Shown: piece by piece, positions 1 through 7,809 of the stretch
Numbering within the stretch: the first letter of the stretch is position 1
How the letters are laid out: every line of letters starts with the position of its first letter
Assembly (NCBI RefSeq): GCF_022898935.1
Contig: NZ_JALIRP010000003.1
Span: forward strand, 1-64,000
Direction: 5' to 3'
From: Paenibacillus mangrovi
GTDB taxonomy: Bacteria; Bacillota; Bacilli; Paenibacillales; Paenibacillaceae
DNA length: 64,000 nucleotides
Notes under the pieces: model-generated
The model's database searches: none
What the model was told of the DNA's origin: nothing
The model's input: the letters and a program-made list of their open reading frames with translations, nothing else
Made by a program: the position numbers and the translations under genes

Positions 1-164
1 TTCCGGTAGTTATCCCAGTCTTACAGGCAGGTTGCCTACGTGTTACTCACCCGTCCGCCGCTAACCATCAGAGGAGCAAGCTCCTCATCAAGTCCACTCG
101 ACTTGCATGTATTAGGCACGCCGCCAGCGTTCGTCCTGAGCCAGGATCAAACTCTCCAATAAAG
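1..164 (-). rRNA. 16S ribosomal RNA, 5' end (partial)
   Basis: Read on the minus strand, 136-164 gives the universal 16S start (GGAGAGTTTGATCCTGGCTC) followed by GACGAACGCTGGCGGC. The gene runs off the left edge, so only about the first 164 nt are present. The mature 5' end is placed near 164 by similarity to Bacillales 16S ends. It is the head of an rRNA operon transcribed leftwards, away from the permease gene, with its promoters between 345 and 479. Confidence 0.97.
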
Positions 165-275
165 TTTGTGACTCATTTTGAATCTGACGAGATTTAAATC
201 TCATTTGTGCTCCACAGTTCGGGGACCGAACTGCTTTGCGTTTTGACTTCATTGCTGAAGTCTGTATCTCACTCG

Positions 276-296
276 TTGTTCAGTTTTCAAAGATCA
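276..296 (-). promoter_or_regulatory. rrn leader boxA-like antitermination element
   Basis: On the minus strand this reads TGATCTTTGAAAACTGAACA, the conserved leader motif found upstream of Bacillales 16S genes, about 110 nt before the mature 5' end. It contains the boxA-type core (TCTTTGAAAA) used by Nus-factor antitermination. Function is inferred from conservation in rrn leaders. Confidence 0.7.
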
Positions 297-344
297 AATT
301 CTTTCTCATCACCGCTGTAGTTCTTCATCGGCGACAACCTTTAT

Positions 345-373
345 AGTATATCATGTTCGGCTGTTTTGTGCAA
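345..373 (-). promoter_or_regulatory. rrn promoter P2 (SigA type)
   Basis: Minus-strand -35 TTGCAC (368-373) and -10 TATACT (345-350) are separated by exactly 17 nt. The predicted start near 338 gives a leader of about 175 nt before the 16S 5' end. An A-rich stretch lies just upstream of the -35, as in rrn UP elements. Confidence 0.8.
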
Positions 374-450
374 GCTTTTTTTTAAAATCTCTTTTTAAGC
401 TTTTCGCTTGCTAAGAGCACACTTTTTCGTGTTTTCTTGGCCGGAATTAG

Positions 451-479
451 AATATACCATGTGCACAGAAATAATGCAA
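451..479 (-). promoter_or_regulatory. rrn promoter P1 (SigA type)
   Basis: Minus-strand -35 TTGCAT (474-479), 17-nt spacer and -10 TATATT (451-456). It lies about 106 bp upstream of the second promoter, the tandem arrangement usual for Bacillales rrn operons. The stretch 480-600 upstream shows no convincing gene. Confidence 0.75.
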
Positions 480-603
480 CACTTTTTTCGAAAAAATTAT
501 TCCGGTAAAGATTGCAGTATACAGATGAACAGCATCGCCGTTCCTCAATCATTCAAAGCAGCACTATATTCGCATGGAACAATAACGTACAGCTCTTTTC
601 TCA

Positions 604-649
604 TAAAACAAGGGCCGTCTCCCTCCCTTCCGGAGGAAAACGGCACCTT
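604..649 (-). terminator. Rho-independent terminator of the purine permease gene
   Basis: Downstream of the permease stop on the minus strand, AAGG-GCCGT and ACGGC-CTT arms enclose a second CTCC/GGAG stem, followed by a T-rich tract (TTGTTTTAT). It separates the permease from the rrn promoter region. Confidence 0.7.
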
Positions 650-665
650 TTCTTCTATATATACG

Positions 666-2036
666 TTACGCAGCACCCAGGAAAGCATAGCGGAAGATGA
701 CGATTACTGCGAGCACCCACATCAACCAGTGGATTTTGATCTTACGCTTGGTAACGATGTTCGCGAAGAGCGCCAGAATCACATAAGACAGGATACCAGC
801 CGAGATACCATTGGCAATACCGCCTGTGAAAGGCATCAGAACGATCACCAGGAACGCAGGAAAAGCTTCAAAGAAATCATCCCACTCGATGCTGCGGACC
901 TGGCTCATCATCAGCACGCCCACGACGATCAGCGCCGGAGCAGTTGCAGCCGAAGGAACCACGAGAGCCAGTGGAGCAATGAACAGAGACAGAATGAACA
1001 TAACGCCGGTTGTTACAGCCGTCAGACCCGTACGTCCGCCTGCTTCAACACCTGCTGTACTTTCAACAAACGCCGTAATCGTACTTGTACCGAGAACCGC
1101 GCCTGCGCTGACGCCAACAGCGTCGACCAGCATGGCTTTTCCGATCGTTTTTTCGCCTTTTTCTTTGTCCTTCATCAGACCCGCACGAGTAGCTGTACTT
1201 ACCAATGTACCGAAGGTATCGAACAATTCAACAAAAGTAAAGATAAATACGATATCAAACAAACCGATATGAAGTGCACCCTTCAGATCCAGCTGGCCAA
1301 CAGCCAGGTTCGAGAAGGAAGGAATCCAGTTGGCATGAGTCAGACTGCTTACGTCCGTAACTCCCATTGGAATACCGATCAGCGTTGTTACTACAATCCC
1401 GATCAAAAGTGCACCTTTTACACGAAGCACCATCAGAACGGCGATAAACAAAAGACCAATCAAAGCAAGAAGAGCATCTTTATGCGTAAAGAAATCGCTA
1501 AGCAACAGGTTGAAGCTTGCACCACCAACCGGTTGACTTACATCCGTACCTGGATTTATCGAAATGGAGATCAGGTTGCTCAGTTTGAAGCCGATAATGG
1601 CGATAAACAAACCGATACCAACCGTAATGGCGCTTTTCAAGTTTTGAGGAACGGCTACCATCAACATTTGACGAACCTTGGTCACTGTCAGAATGATGAA
1701 AATGACACCCGAGATAAATACCGCACCCAGTGCTGCCTGCCAGGTAATCGCACCGTTCGAGCTAAGAACCACTGTCATAAAGTAAGCGTTAAGCCCCATT
1801 CCCGGTGCCAAAGCAATCGGAACATTGACGAACAATCCCATAATAATCGTAACCAGACCCGCTCCGACTGCCGTCGCGAAGAATACGCCCTCATTCGGAA
1901 TTCCGGCACCATTCTCCCCTAGAAACAACCCGTTGACGAAAAGGATGTACGCCATTGCCATAAAGGTGGTAAGACCGGCGATGATTTCTGTTCTTACATT
2001 CGTTCCGTGTTCCTTTAACTTAAAGAAACGCTCCAT
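666..2036 (-). CDS. NCS2-family purine (guanine/hypoxanthine-type) permease, PbuG-like
   Basis: A 456-residue polytopic membrane protein of the AzgA/PbuG branch of NCS2 permeases, which import hypoxanthine, guanine or adenine by proton symport. The N-terminus (MERFFKLKEHGTNVRTEIIA) and the segment GLTTFMAMAYILFVNG are typical of PbuG/PbuO proteins. The family motif region APGMGLNAYF lies near residues 78-87, followed by about a dozen hydrophobic segments. The start is supported by AAGGGGGA 8-15 nt upstream. The 5' leader carries a purine riboswitch and intrinsic terminator, so expression should fall when guanine is plentiful. Exact substrate (PbuG versus PbuO type) cannot be fixed by eye, although the riboswitch class points to guanine/hypoxanthine. 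Confidence 0.93.
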   Translation of the reverse strand: MERFFKLKEHGTNVRTEIIAGLTTFMAMAYILFVNGLFLGENGAGIPNEGVFFATAVGAGLVTIIMGLFVNVPIALAPGMGLNAYFMTVVLSSNGAITWQAALGAVFISGVIFIILTVTKVRQMLMVAVPQNLKSAITVGIGLFIAIIGFKLSNLISISINPGTDVSQPVGGASFNLLLSDFFTHKDALLALIGLLFIAVLMVLRVKGALLIGIVVTTLIGIPMGVTDVSSLTHANWIPSFSNLAVGQLDLKGALHIGLFDIVFIFTFVELFDTFGTLVSTATRAGLMKDKEKGEKTIGKAMLVDAVGVSAGAVLGTSTITAFVESTAGVEAGGRTGLTAVTTGVMFILSLFIAPLALVVPSAATAPALIVVGVLMMSQVRSIEWDDFFEAFPAFLVIVLMPFTGGIANGISAGILSYVILALFANIVTKRKIKIHWLMWVLAVIVIFRYAFLGAA

Positions 2037-2073
2037 TTTAACTAAATCCCCCTTAGAAAATTGAGTCAGGACG

Positions 2074-2109
2074 ACAAAAAAGCCCGCAGACCGTCATCGA
2101 TCCGCAGGC
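2074..2109 (-). terminator. Riboswitch expression-platform terminator
   Basis: Between the purine aptamer and the permease start, the minus strand has a 9-bp stem (GCCUGCGGA / UCUGCGGGC, with G-U pairs) followed by a run of T. It is the expected off-state terminator of a transcriptional purine riboswitch. The start codon is 37 nt further on. Confidence 0.8.
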
Positions 2110-2215
2110 ATTATTCATAAAAGAAAAGAGAGTTTGTCCGTGCACGCGCGCGAAGGATTACCTTGCAAATAAGGTGTACCAATACGCAGGCAGGCTATCC
2201 GCCATCTCTTCTTTT

Positions 2216-2276
2216 CGTAGCCAGATCATTACGGTGATCTCGTAGAAACTCCCAGGCCAATTCCGGGGATTATACG
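2216..2276 (-). promoter_or_regulatory. Purine riboswitch aptamer (guanine class)
   Basis: The minus strand shows the conserved junctions of the xpt-type aptamer: J1/2 TATAATCC, J2/3 TTTCTAC and loop L3 CCGTAA, closed by a P1 of CGTA/TACG. The specificity position in the closing segment GGCTACG is C (adenine aptamers have U, as in GAUUAUG), which predicts guanine or hypoxanthine binding. It precedes the permease by about 180 nt, with a terminator in between. Confidence 0.93.
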
Positions 2277-2314
2277 AAAAAAGTTTTTATATATTGTCGT
2301 TTCTCACAACATTT

Positions 2315-2343
2315 ATTCTAGGGAGAAAGACGAAAATTGTCAA
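2315..2343 (-). promoter_or_regulatory. SigA promoter of the riboswitch-permease transcript
   Basis: Perfect -35 TTGACA (2338-2343), 17-nt spacer and -10 TAGAAT (2315-2320) on the minus strand, about 40 nt upstream of the aptamer. Confidence 0.8.
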
Positions 2344-2410
2344 TAGAAAAAACGAATATTCAAACAAATTCATATCCTTAACGTTCGGAATTGGTGGGAT
2401 TTATCCTTTT

Positions 2411-2872
2411 TTATTCAATTTCAACGATCAATTCAATCTCTACAGGCGTATTAAAAGGAAGTTCATTGGCAGAAATGGCAGAACGCGCATGTTTCCCTTT
2501 TTCGCCAAAAACCTCAACCAGAAGCTCGGATGCCCCATTAATCACATACGGCTGCTGAGCGAAACCGTCTGCTGAATTGACGAAAGCGAGCATTTTGACA
2601 ACCTGCTTCACCCTGTCCAGATCCCCCAAATGTTCTTTCAGCACCGAAATCAGGTTGATCATGACCTGCCGTGCAGCATCATACCCTTGCTCTACCGTAA
2701 GGTCACTACCCACTTTGCCTGTATATTTCAGCTTGCCATTCAAGCGGCAGTCGTTACCGGAAGTGTACACGAGGTTGCCTACAGTTTTGGCCGGAACATA
2801 CTCTGCCACGGGAACGGGTACCTTTTCAAGCACGATTCCTTTTTCTTCAAGAATTTTTTCGATTTTGGCCAT
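2411..2872 (-). CDS. RidA/YjgF-family enamine/imine deaminase
   Basis: A 153-residue protein of the RidA (YjgF/YER057c/UK114) superfamily, whose members hydrolyse reactive enamine or imine intermediates released by PLP enzymes. Family features visible are the N-terminal strand ending in LVYTSGNDCRLNG, the helix AARQVMINLISVLKEHLGDL, VKMLAFVNSADGF, and the C-terminal ARSAISANELPFNTPVEIEL, where the Arg is the usual substrate-binding residue. The start ATG at 2872 is preferred over the in-frame ATG at 2881 because AAAGGAG sits 9 nt upstream of it. It is the last gene of an operon with an N-acyl-D-amino-acid deacylase and a D-serine-dehydratase-like PLP enzyme, which suggests it clears 2-aminoacrylate-type products of the latter. 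The length is slightly longer than canonical RidA (about 125). Confidence 0.88.
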   Translation of the reverse strand: MAKIEKILEEKGIVLEKVPVPVAEYVPAKTVGNLVYTSGNDCRLNGKLKYTGKVGSDLTVEQGYDAARQVMINLISVLKEHLGDLDRVKQVVKMLAFVNSADGFAQQPYVINGASELLVEVFGEKGKHARSAISANELPFNTPVEIELIVEIE

Positions 2873-2920
2873 GATCGTCATCTCCTTTAAGTTGGTTGAT
2901 GCGTTATCCGCGACTTTTTA

Positions 2921-4522
2921 TTACCGGCAGCAGTGCTGCAGCGGAATAAATACTCCAGGGCGTTCATGCGTGTGCTGCTGATGCTCCATAGTTTTGCGCC
3001 CATTGACGAGTACCGCCCTAATCCCCTCTGGATAGCGGATCGGGTCTTGGTATGTAGCTGTATCTATGATGGTTGCCGGATCAAAAATAACGATGTCGGC
3101 AGCGAAACCCGGAACGAGTAAGCCTCTTTTGCCTAACTTGAAGCGCTGCGCAGGATAGGAGGTCACTTTGCGGACGGCCTGCTCCAGGGTAAGTGTCTTA
3201 TGCTTGCGTACGTACTCTGCGAACAGTCTCGGGAAGGTTCCATAGGAACGCGGATGCGGTTTGCCGGTAACGCAGCCCAGGCTGTCGGAAGCGATCAGGG
3301 AATAGTCATAACGGATGACTTCCCTCACATCTTCTTCGGACATATGAAAATAAACAATGGATACCTGTCCATTTTCCCTCGCCAAAAGCTCCAGCGCCGC
3401 ATCCTCCGGATCCATCCCCCACAGCTCGCTGATCTCCTCAATGTGCTTGCCTTCCAGCAGCTTCCCGGCAGCCGATGGGACGGACGAGACGAACACGCTT
3501 TGCCAGCCGGTTGAACATACGAGGTTATCCCACGTCGTTTGTTCTTCCCGGAGCTCTTGCTTGATCTTCTTCCGCACGGACGGATCCGCTATCCGCTGAA
3601 GCGTGGCATCAATACCGCCCTCCAGTACCCACGGGGGAAGCACCGTCGTCAAAGTGGTTGACCCTGCAGAATACGGATACACATCACAAGTAACGTCCAT
3701 GCCGCGGCTTCTCGCCTCATCGATCAAAGCAAGCGCGTTTTGGGTCTGCCCCCAGTTGATGCGGCCCGCTGCTTTCAGATGGCTGATATGCAGGGAGACA
3801 CCACTTTGCTCCGCAATCCAGATGACCTCTCTGACCGATGCCAGCAGGTTATTGCCCTCCCCTCGGATATGTGTGGAGAAAAGTCCGCCGTATGCGGCGA
3901 CAACCTTGCACAACTCCGCCAATTCCTCTTTGGGGGTATAGCTGCCCGGTGCATAGAGGAGTCCGATGGACAGACCGATCGCTCCTGCCTTGAGGCCGTT
4001 TTCCAGCAGCCATTTCATCCGGTTCAGCTCGTCCGGGGTCGCCGGACGGTTGGCAAAGCCCATCACTGAAATACGCAGAGCGCCATGCGCCACGTATGTG
4101 GAGACATTTTCGGATGCCCGCGCCTTCGCCAAATGCTGCAGGTATTCCTCGATGTTTTCCCATGGCCAAGGCCAATCGGTGCGCCCGATCACGGGCTCGA
4201 TATAGCTCTTGAGCTCTCCTGCCCGGTCTTTAAAATAAGGCGCCGGAGCGAGACCGCAGTTTCCCACGACTTCCGTTGTAACACCCTGCTGCATTTTAAA
4301 CTCACTTTCAGGCTGGTCCAAAATCAACAGGTCGGAGTGACAGTGTCCGTCAATAAAGCCCGGAGCCACCACCTGTCCCTTCGCGTCGATCCGCTCCAAT
4401 GCCTCATGATCGGTTCTGCCCACATAGGTTATCACACCGTCCTTGATGCCAATTTGTCCAAAATACCAAGGGTTTCCCGTTCCATCTACAAGTCTCCCAT
4501 TCTCGATAATGATATCAAGCAT
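2921..4522 (-). CDS. N-acyl-D-amino-acid deacylase (D-aminoacylase family amidohydrolase)
   Basis: A 533-residue amidohydrolase-superfamily enzyme. The first metal motif GFIDGHCHSD lies near residues 55-64. The D-aminoacylase-specific Cys motif VVGNCGLAPAP is near 85-95, followed by STHIRGEG, ISHLKAAG and the late LIASDSLG segment. These match the family that removes N-acyl groups from D-amino acids (cytoplasmic, Zn-dependent). The C-terminal PGFAADIVIFDP is the usual end of the beta-sandwich domain. The start has GGGGGGATG 5-13 nt upstream. It lies between the PLP enzyme (20-nt gap upstream) and ridA (about 48-nt gap downstream), forming one D-amino-acid utilisation operon. Substrate preference (D-Glu, D-Asp or neutral) cannot be read from the sequence. 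Confidence 0.9.
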   Translation of the reverse strand: MLDIIIENGRLVDGTGNPWYFGQIGIKDGVITYVGRTDHEALERIDAKGQVVAPGFIDGHCHSDLLILDQPESEFKMQQGVTTEVVGNCGLAPAPYFKDRAGELKSYIEPVIGRTDWPWPWENIEEYLQHLAKARASENVSTYVAHGALRISVMGFANRPATPDELNRMKWLLENGLKAGAIGLSIGLLYAPGSYTPKEELAELCKVVAAYGGLFSTHIRGEGNNLLASVREVIWIAEQSGVSLHISHLKAAGRINWGQTQNALALIDEARSRGMDVTCDVYPYSAGSTTLTTVLPPWVLEGGIDATLQRIADPSVRKKIKQELREEQTTWDNLVCSTGWQSVFVSSVPSAAGKLLEGKHIEEISELWGMDPEDAALELLARENGQVSIVYFHMSEEDVREVIRYDYSLIASDSLGCVTGKPHPRSYGTFPRLFAEYVRKHKTLTLEQAVRKVTSYPAQRFKLGKRGLLVPGFAADIVIFDPATIIDTATYQDPIRYPEGIRAVLVNGRKTMEHQQHTHERPGVFIPLQHCCR

Positions 4523-4542
4523 GATGACATCCCCCCGCTTTT

Positions 4543-5646
4543 CTAAGCTAGCTTTCCTCTTGCCAGAACAGGTACGGCCCGTATTGCTCCTTCTTGCGAC
4601 ACGAATACTTCATTATGCAGATTGATTGTAGGGCAAATATGATTCGGTACAATTTCAACAATGTCTCCGACATGCAGTCTGTGCGGGCCGCTCGTGCGGA
4701 TCATGCCATGCTCCTCATTCATTCTCTCGAATACAGCGTCAGGCAGGCCAATAATTTCGCCAAAACCCTTTAGATTCAGCGGTTGCTGCCCCGGCTGGAC
4801 ATCCGTCGCAAAGGCTTTGCTACCGCCATCCACTACAAACCAATCCTCAGCGGGAACGCTTACAACAGTAACGAGAACTTTTGCTGCCCAATCCTCTTTG
4901 GAACAAGCCCCCATAACCTCAAGCATGCGATCATAAAAAATATAGGTTCCCGGGCGAATTTCCGTTACGCCTTCGACTTCGGCCGCATATGCAGCAGTAG
5001 GCGTCGAACCAACACTGACATCACGGATGGCGATGCCGCAGGCACGCAGCTTTTCAGCCGTTTCGACCATGATACGTCCTTCCTCCTGTCCCGCAGCCTT
5101 CAGGTCCAGCGTTCCTACTCCTTTGAAGACGGCACCCTTAAACGTGAAAATGCCGCTTAGGTCAAGCCCTGGCAGTGCAGAGATCTGCTGTGCCAGCTCT
5201 ATAGCCTTGTCCGGATTGACTCCGGTACGCGCCAGTCCCGTGTCTATTTCCAGTCGCACAGAAAGCGTAATTCCCGCTTCAGCAGCTTCCCTGGAGAGAT
5301 TGGTTGCTCCTTCAAGGCTTTCCACACCAACAATGACATGGATCTTTTGGGCAAGTGCAATGATCCGCTTGATTTTGGACGGAGATACCACCGGATAGGC
5401 GATAAAGATATCATCAACACCATGTTCAGCCATAATTTCCGCTTCGCTTACCTTTGCAGCTGTAATGCCGGCAGCCCCCTTGACGAGCTGTCTCAGCGCA
5501 AACTCGGGAATTTTATGCGTCTTGATATGCGGACGGAGCTTCACCCGGCTGCGGGCAGCACATTCCGCCATATGATCGATGTTGCGCTGCACAATATGTT
5601 CATCAATCAGTATGCAGGGTGTTTCCAGCGACTCTTTTGTTAGCAT
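4543..5646 (-). CDS. D-serine dehydratase-like / D-threonine aldolase-like PLP enzyme (alanine racemase fold)
   Basis: A 367-residue fold-type III PLP enzyme of the DSD1/D-threonine aldolase family. PLP lysine lies in LRPHIKTHK near residues 38-46, and GIFTFKGA, SVGSTPTA and EIRPGTYIFYD are family motifs. The C-terminal NHICPTINLH carries the His-x-Cys pair that binds the catalytic divalent metal in D-serine dehydratases of this class. I place the start at ATG 5646, because GGGAGGAG lies about 9 nt upstream; a GTG at 5667 would put that site inside the gene. It is first in an operon with the deacylase and RidA. A TATAAT-like -10 lies at 5689-5694 but no strong -35 was seen. Dehydratase versus aldolase activity is not resolved. 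Confidence 0.85.
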   Translation of the reverse strand: MLTKESLETPCILIDEHIVQRNIDHMAECAARSRVKLRPHIKTHKIPEFALRQLVKGAAGITAAKVSEAEIMAEHGVDDIFIAYPVVSPSKIKRIIALAQKIHVIVGVESLEGATNLSREAAEAGITLSVRLEIDTGLARTGVNPDKAIELAQQISALPGLDLSGIFTFKGAVFKGVGTLDLKAAGQEEGRIMVETAEKLRACGIAIRDVSVGSTPTAAYAAEVEGVTEIRPGTYIFYDRMLEVMGACSKEDWAAKVLVTVVSVPAEDWFVVDGGSKAFATDVQPGQQPLNLKGFGEIIGLPDAVFERMNEEHGMIRTSGPHRLHVGDIVEIVPNHICPTINLHNEVFVSQEGAIRAVPVLARGKLA

Positions 5647-5726
5647 ACCTAAACTCTCCTCCCTCACGACGTAATGGTACTTAATCTCATTATATGCGAT
5701 AAATGTAAACTAGGGATAGAAAACGA

Positions 5727-6065
5727 ATGCAGGGGAGACATTACTCATTAGAAAAACATACTTCTAGTATTGCAAAAGGTAGGTGCTTTAAGGTGTATAC
5801 ACCGGATTCCGATATTGAAAACAATGATGTGTCCACCGTACAATCACAGCAGAATGATTTGATTCCTGAGGAATTCCCCGAAGGGCCCTACGGTTCAAGC
5901 CTGGAAGCCGAGTCCATCGGAAAAAGCTCGCTATGGCAAGAAGGGCAGCGTGGCCCGCGTAGTTTCGGCAACGAAAATCTGGAGCTACATGCGGAAGAGG
6001 AAAGGCACTTTCCTGGCGAAGACCCGGCCTCGGAGAGTTTGCAAAACGAACATACTGAAGAATAG
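5727..6065 (+). CDS. Small acidic hypothetical protein
   Basis: An open frame of 112 codons that I do not recognise as a characterised family. It is rich in Glu, Ser, Gly and Pro, has no signal peptide or membrane segment, and contains a short motif (LIPEEFPEGPYGS) that looks conserved rather than random. The start has only a weak ribosome site (GGGAT); a GTG start further in, at KVYTPDSD, is possible. It is convergent with guaA and ends 15 nt before a good bidirectional terminator, which supports a real transcription unit. No frame on the other strand competes. Confidence 0.55.
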   Translation: MQGRHYSLEKHTSSIAKGRCFKVYTPDSDIENNDVSTVQSQQNDLIPEEFPEGPYGSSLEAESIGKSSLWQEGQRGPRSFGNENLELHAEEERHFPGEDPASESLQNEHTEE

Positions 6066-6080
6066 AAAAGTAATGTACAT

Positions 6081-6125
6081 AAAAAGGCTGCCTCTAGCGC
6101 GTATTGCGTCAGTAGCAGCCTTTTT
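6081..6125. terminator. Bidirectional terminator between the small ORF and guaA
   Basis: AAAAAGGCTGC and GCAGCCTTTTT arms (11 bp) enclose a GC-rich loop. Oligo-T occurs on both strands, so it can end both the plus-strand ORF and minus-strand guaA. Confidence 0.85.
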
Positions 6126-6192
6126 GGTGCAAAAAATCCGTTTCCCTCAGGCGAGAGAAACGGATCTCATATACATGGCTATAGCTCGGGGC

Positions 6193-7731
6193 CTATTCCC
6201 ACTCAATCGTCGCTGGAGGCTTCGAAGTCACATCGTACACGATGCGGTTGACGTTCTCTACTTCGTTGACGATACGAACAGAGATTTTCTCAAGCACATC
6301 CCAAGGAATACGTGCCCAGTCGGCCGTCATGCCGTCAATAGAGGTTACGGCGCGGATACCTACGGTGTAGGAATACGTACGCTCATCACCCATGACGCCG
6401 ACACTCTTCATGTTCGGAAGAGCAGTAAAATACTGCCAGATCTCGCGGTCAAGGCCCGCTTTGGCAATCTCTTCACGCAGGATGTAATCCGAATCGCGTA
6501 CGATCGTAAGCTTGTCCTCAGTGACTTCACCCAGAACACGGATCGCAAGACCCGGACCAGGGAATGGCTGACGCCATACGATTTCTTCTGGAAGACCGCA
6601 TTCTTCGCCGACCTTGCGCACTTCGTCCTTGAATAGGGTTTTCAAAGGCTCAATTAGCTTGAACTTCATGTCTTCAGGCAATCCGCCGACATTGTGATGC
6701 GATTTGATCGTTTGAGCCGTTGCCGTTCCGCTTTCTACGATATCCGTGTACAGCGTACCTTGGGCCAGGAAATCAAAGTCGTCAAATTTAGCGGATTCCT
6801 CGTCGAATACATAGATGAACTCGTTGCCGATAATTTTGCGTTTTTTCTCGGGATCTTCGACACCGGCAAGTTTGCCGAGAAAACGCTCGCGCGCATCGAT
6901 TTTAACAACTTTCATATCGAATTTGCCTACGAAGGTTTCCATAACGCTCTCTGCTTCGCCTTTGCGCAGCAGACCGTGATCGATGAACATACAGGTCAGC
7001 TGATCGCCAATCGCTTTATGAATCAGCATCGCCACAACGGAAGAATCCACGCCGCCGCTCAGCGCGCAGAGCACTTTCCGGTCGCCGACCTGCTCACGGA
7101 TATCGCGGATCGAATCTTCAATAAAAGTTTCCATGGTCCAGTTGCCTTCACAATGGCATATTTCGTAAATGAAGTTGCGGATCATTTCATTACCTTTGAC
7201 AGAGTGGCGTACTTCCGGATGGAACTGAACCGCGTAAAGCTGCTTGTCCAGGTTGCTCATGGCAGCAATCGGTGCCGATTCGGTACCTGCATCCAGCTTA
7301 AAGCCTTCAGGCAGCTCAACCACATGATCCCCATGGCTCATCCATACGGTTTGCTTGGAATCCAGTCCTTTAGTCAGCGTCGTATTCGGAGCAAATTCCA
7401 GATCGGCTTTACCGTACTCACGTTTCGCTGCACGTTCCACTTTACCGTTCAACTGATGGGCCATCAGCTGCATACCGTAGCAAATACCGAAGATCGGCAC
7501 GCCCAGTTCATAAATCGCCGGATCCACATGGGGTGCGTCTTCCGCGTATACGCTCATCGGTCCACCGGAAAATACAATCCCTTTCGGAGAAAGCTCACGA
7601 ATTTTTTCGATCGGTGTATTAAAAGGCAGCAGTTCGCTGTATACTCCCAAATCGCGAATGCGTCGTGCAATAAGTTGATTGTATTGTCCGCCAAAGTCCA
7701 GAACAACGATGATTTCATTTGGTTTGTTCAT
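6193..7731 (-). CDS. guaA: GMP synthase (glutamine-hydrolysing)
   Basis: A 512-residue two-domain enzyme converting XMP, ATP and glutamine to GMP. The N-terminal class I glutamine amidotransferase domain has nucleophile Cys84 in GICYGMQ and the HPEV segment of the catalytic triad. The central ATP-pyrophosphatase P-loop is SGGVDSS, and the C-terminal dimerisation domain ends in the invariant PPATIEWE. The length is normal for the family. The start has GAGGGAGG 8 nt upstream. It is monocistronic: its own promoter lies at 7761-7790 and a bidirectional terminator follows. No riboswitch is visible in its short leader, unlike the purine permease upstream in the window. Confidence 0.99.
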   Translation of the reverse strand: MNKPNEIIVVLDFGGQYNQLIARRIRDLGVYSELLPFNTPIEKIRELSPKGIVFSGGPMSVYAEDAPHVDPAIYELGVPIFGICYGMQLMAHQLNGKVERAAKREYGKADLEFAPNTTLTKGLDSKQTVWMSHGDHVVELPEGFKLDAGTESAPIAAMSNLDKQLYAVQFHPEVRHSVKGNEMIRNFIYEICHCEGNWTMETFIEDSIRDIREQVGDRKVLCALSGGVDSSVVAMLIHKAIGDQLTCMFIDHGLLRKGEAESVMETFVGKFDMKVVKIDARERFLGKLAGVEDPEKKRKIIGNEFIYVFDEESAKFDDFDFLAQGTLYTDIVESGTATAQTIKSHHNVGGLPEDMKFKLIEPLKTLFKDEVRKVGEECGLPEEIVWRQPFPGPGLAIRVLGEVTEDKLTIVRDSDYILREEIAKAGLDREIWQYFTALPNMKSVGVMGDERTYSYTVGIRAVTSIDGMTADWARIPWDVLEKISVRIVNEVENVNRIVYDVTSKPPATIEWE

Positions 7732-7760
7732 TAACGTGCCTCCCTCAATTGTTGAAATTA

Positions 7761-7790
7761 ATTATACGCAACGATAATTCATACCGTCAA
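7761..7790 (-). promoter_or_regulatory. SigA promoter of guaA
   Basis: Minus-strand -35 TTGACG (7785-7790), 18-nt spacer and perfect -10 TATAAT (7761-7766), giving a leader of about 25 nt before the guaA start. Confidence 0.75.
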
Positions 7791-7809
7791 GAAAACCGGG
7801 CAGGCAAGC

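Noticed and set aside
408..1922. Long plus-strand open frame of 504 codons
   Set aside because: It is the antisense shadow of the purine permease; its product is low-complexity Asn/Gln/Thr/Arg text, without a ribosome site, and it also runs through the rrn promoters.
6694..7734. 346-codon plus-strand frame within guaA
   Set aside because: Antisense shadow of guaA, with Phe/His-rich artefactual composition.
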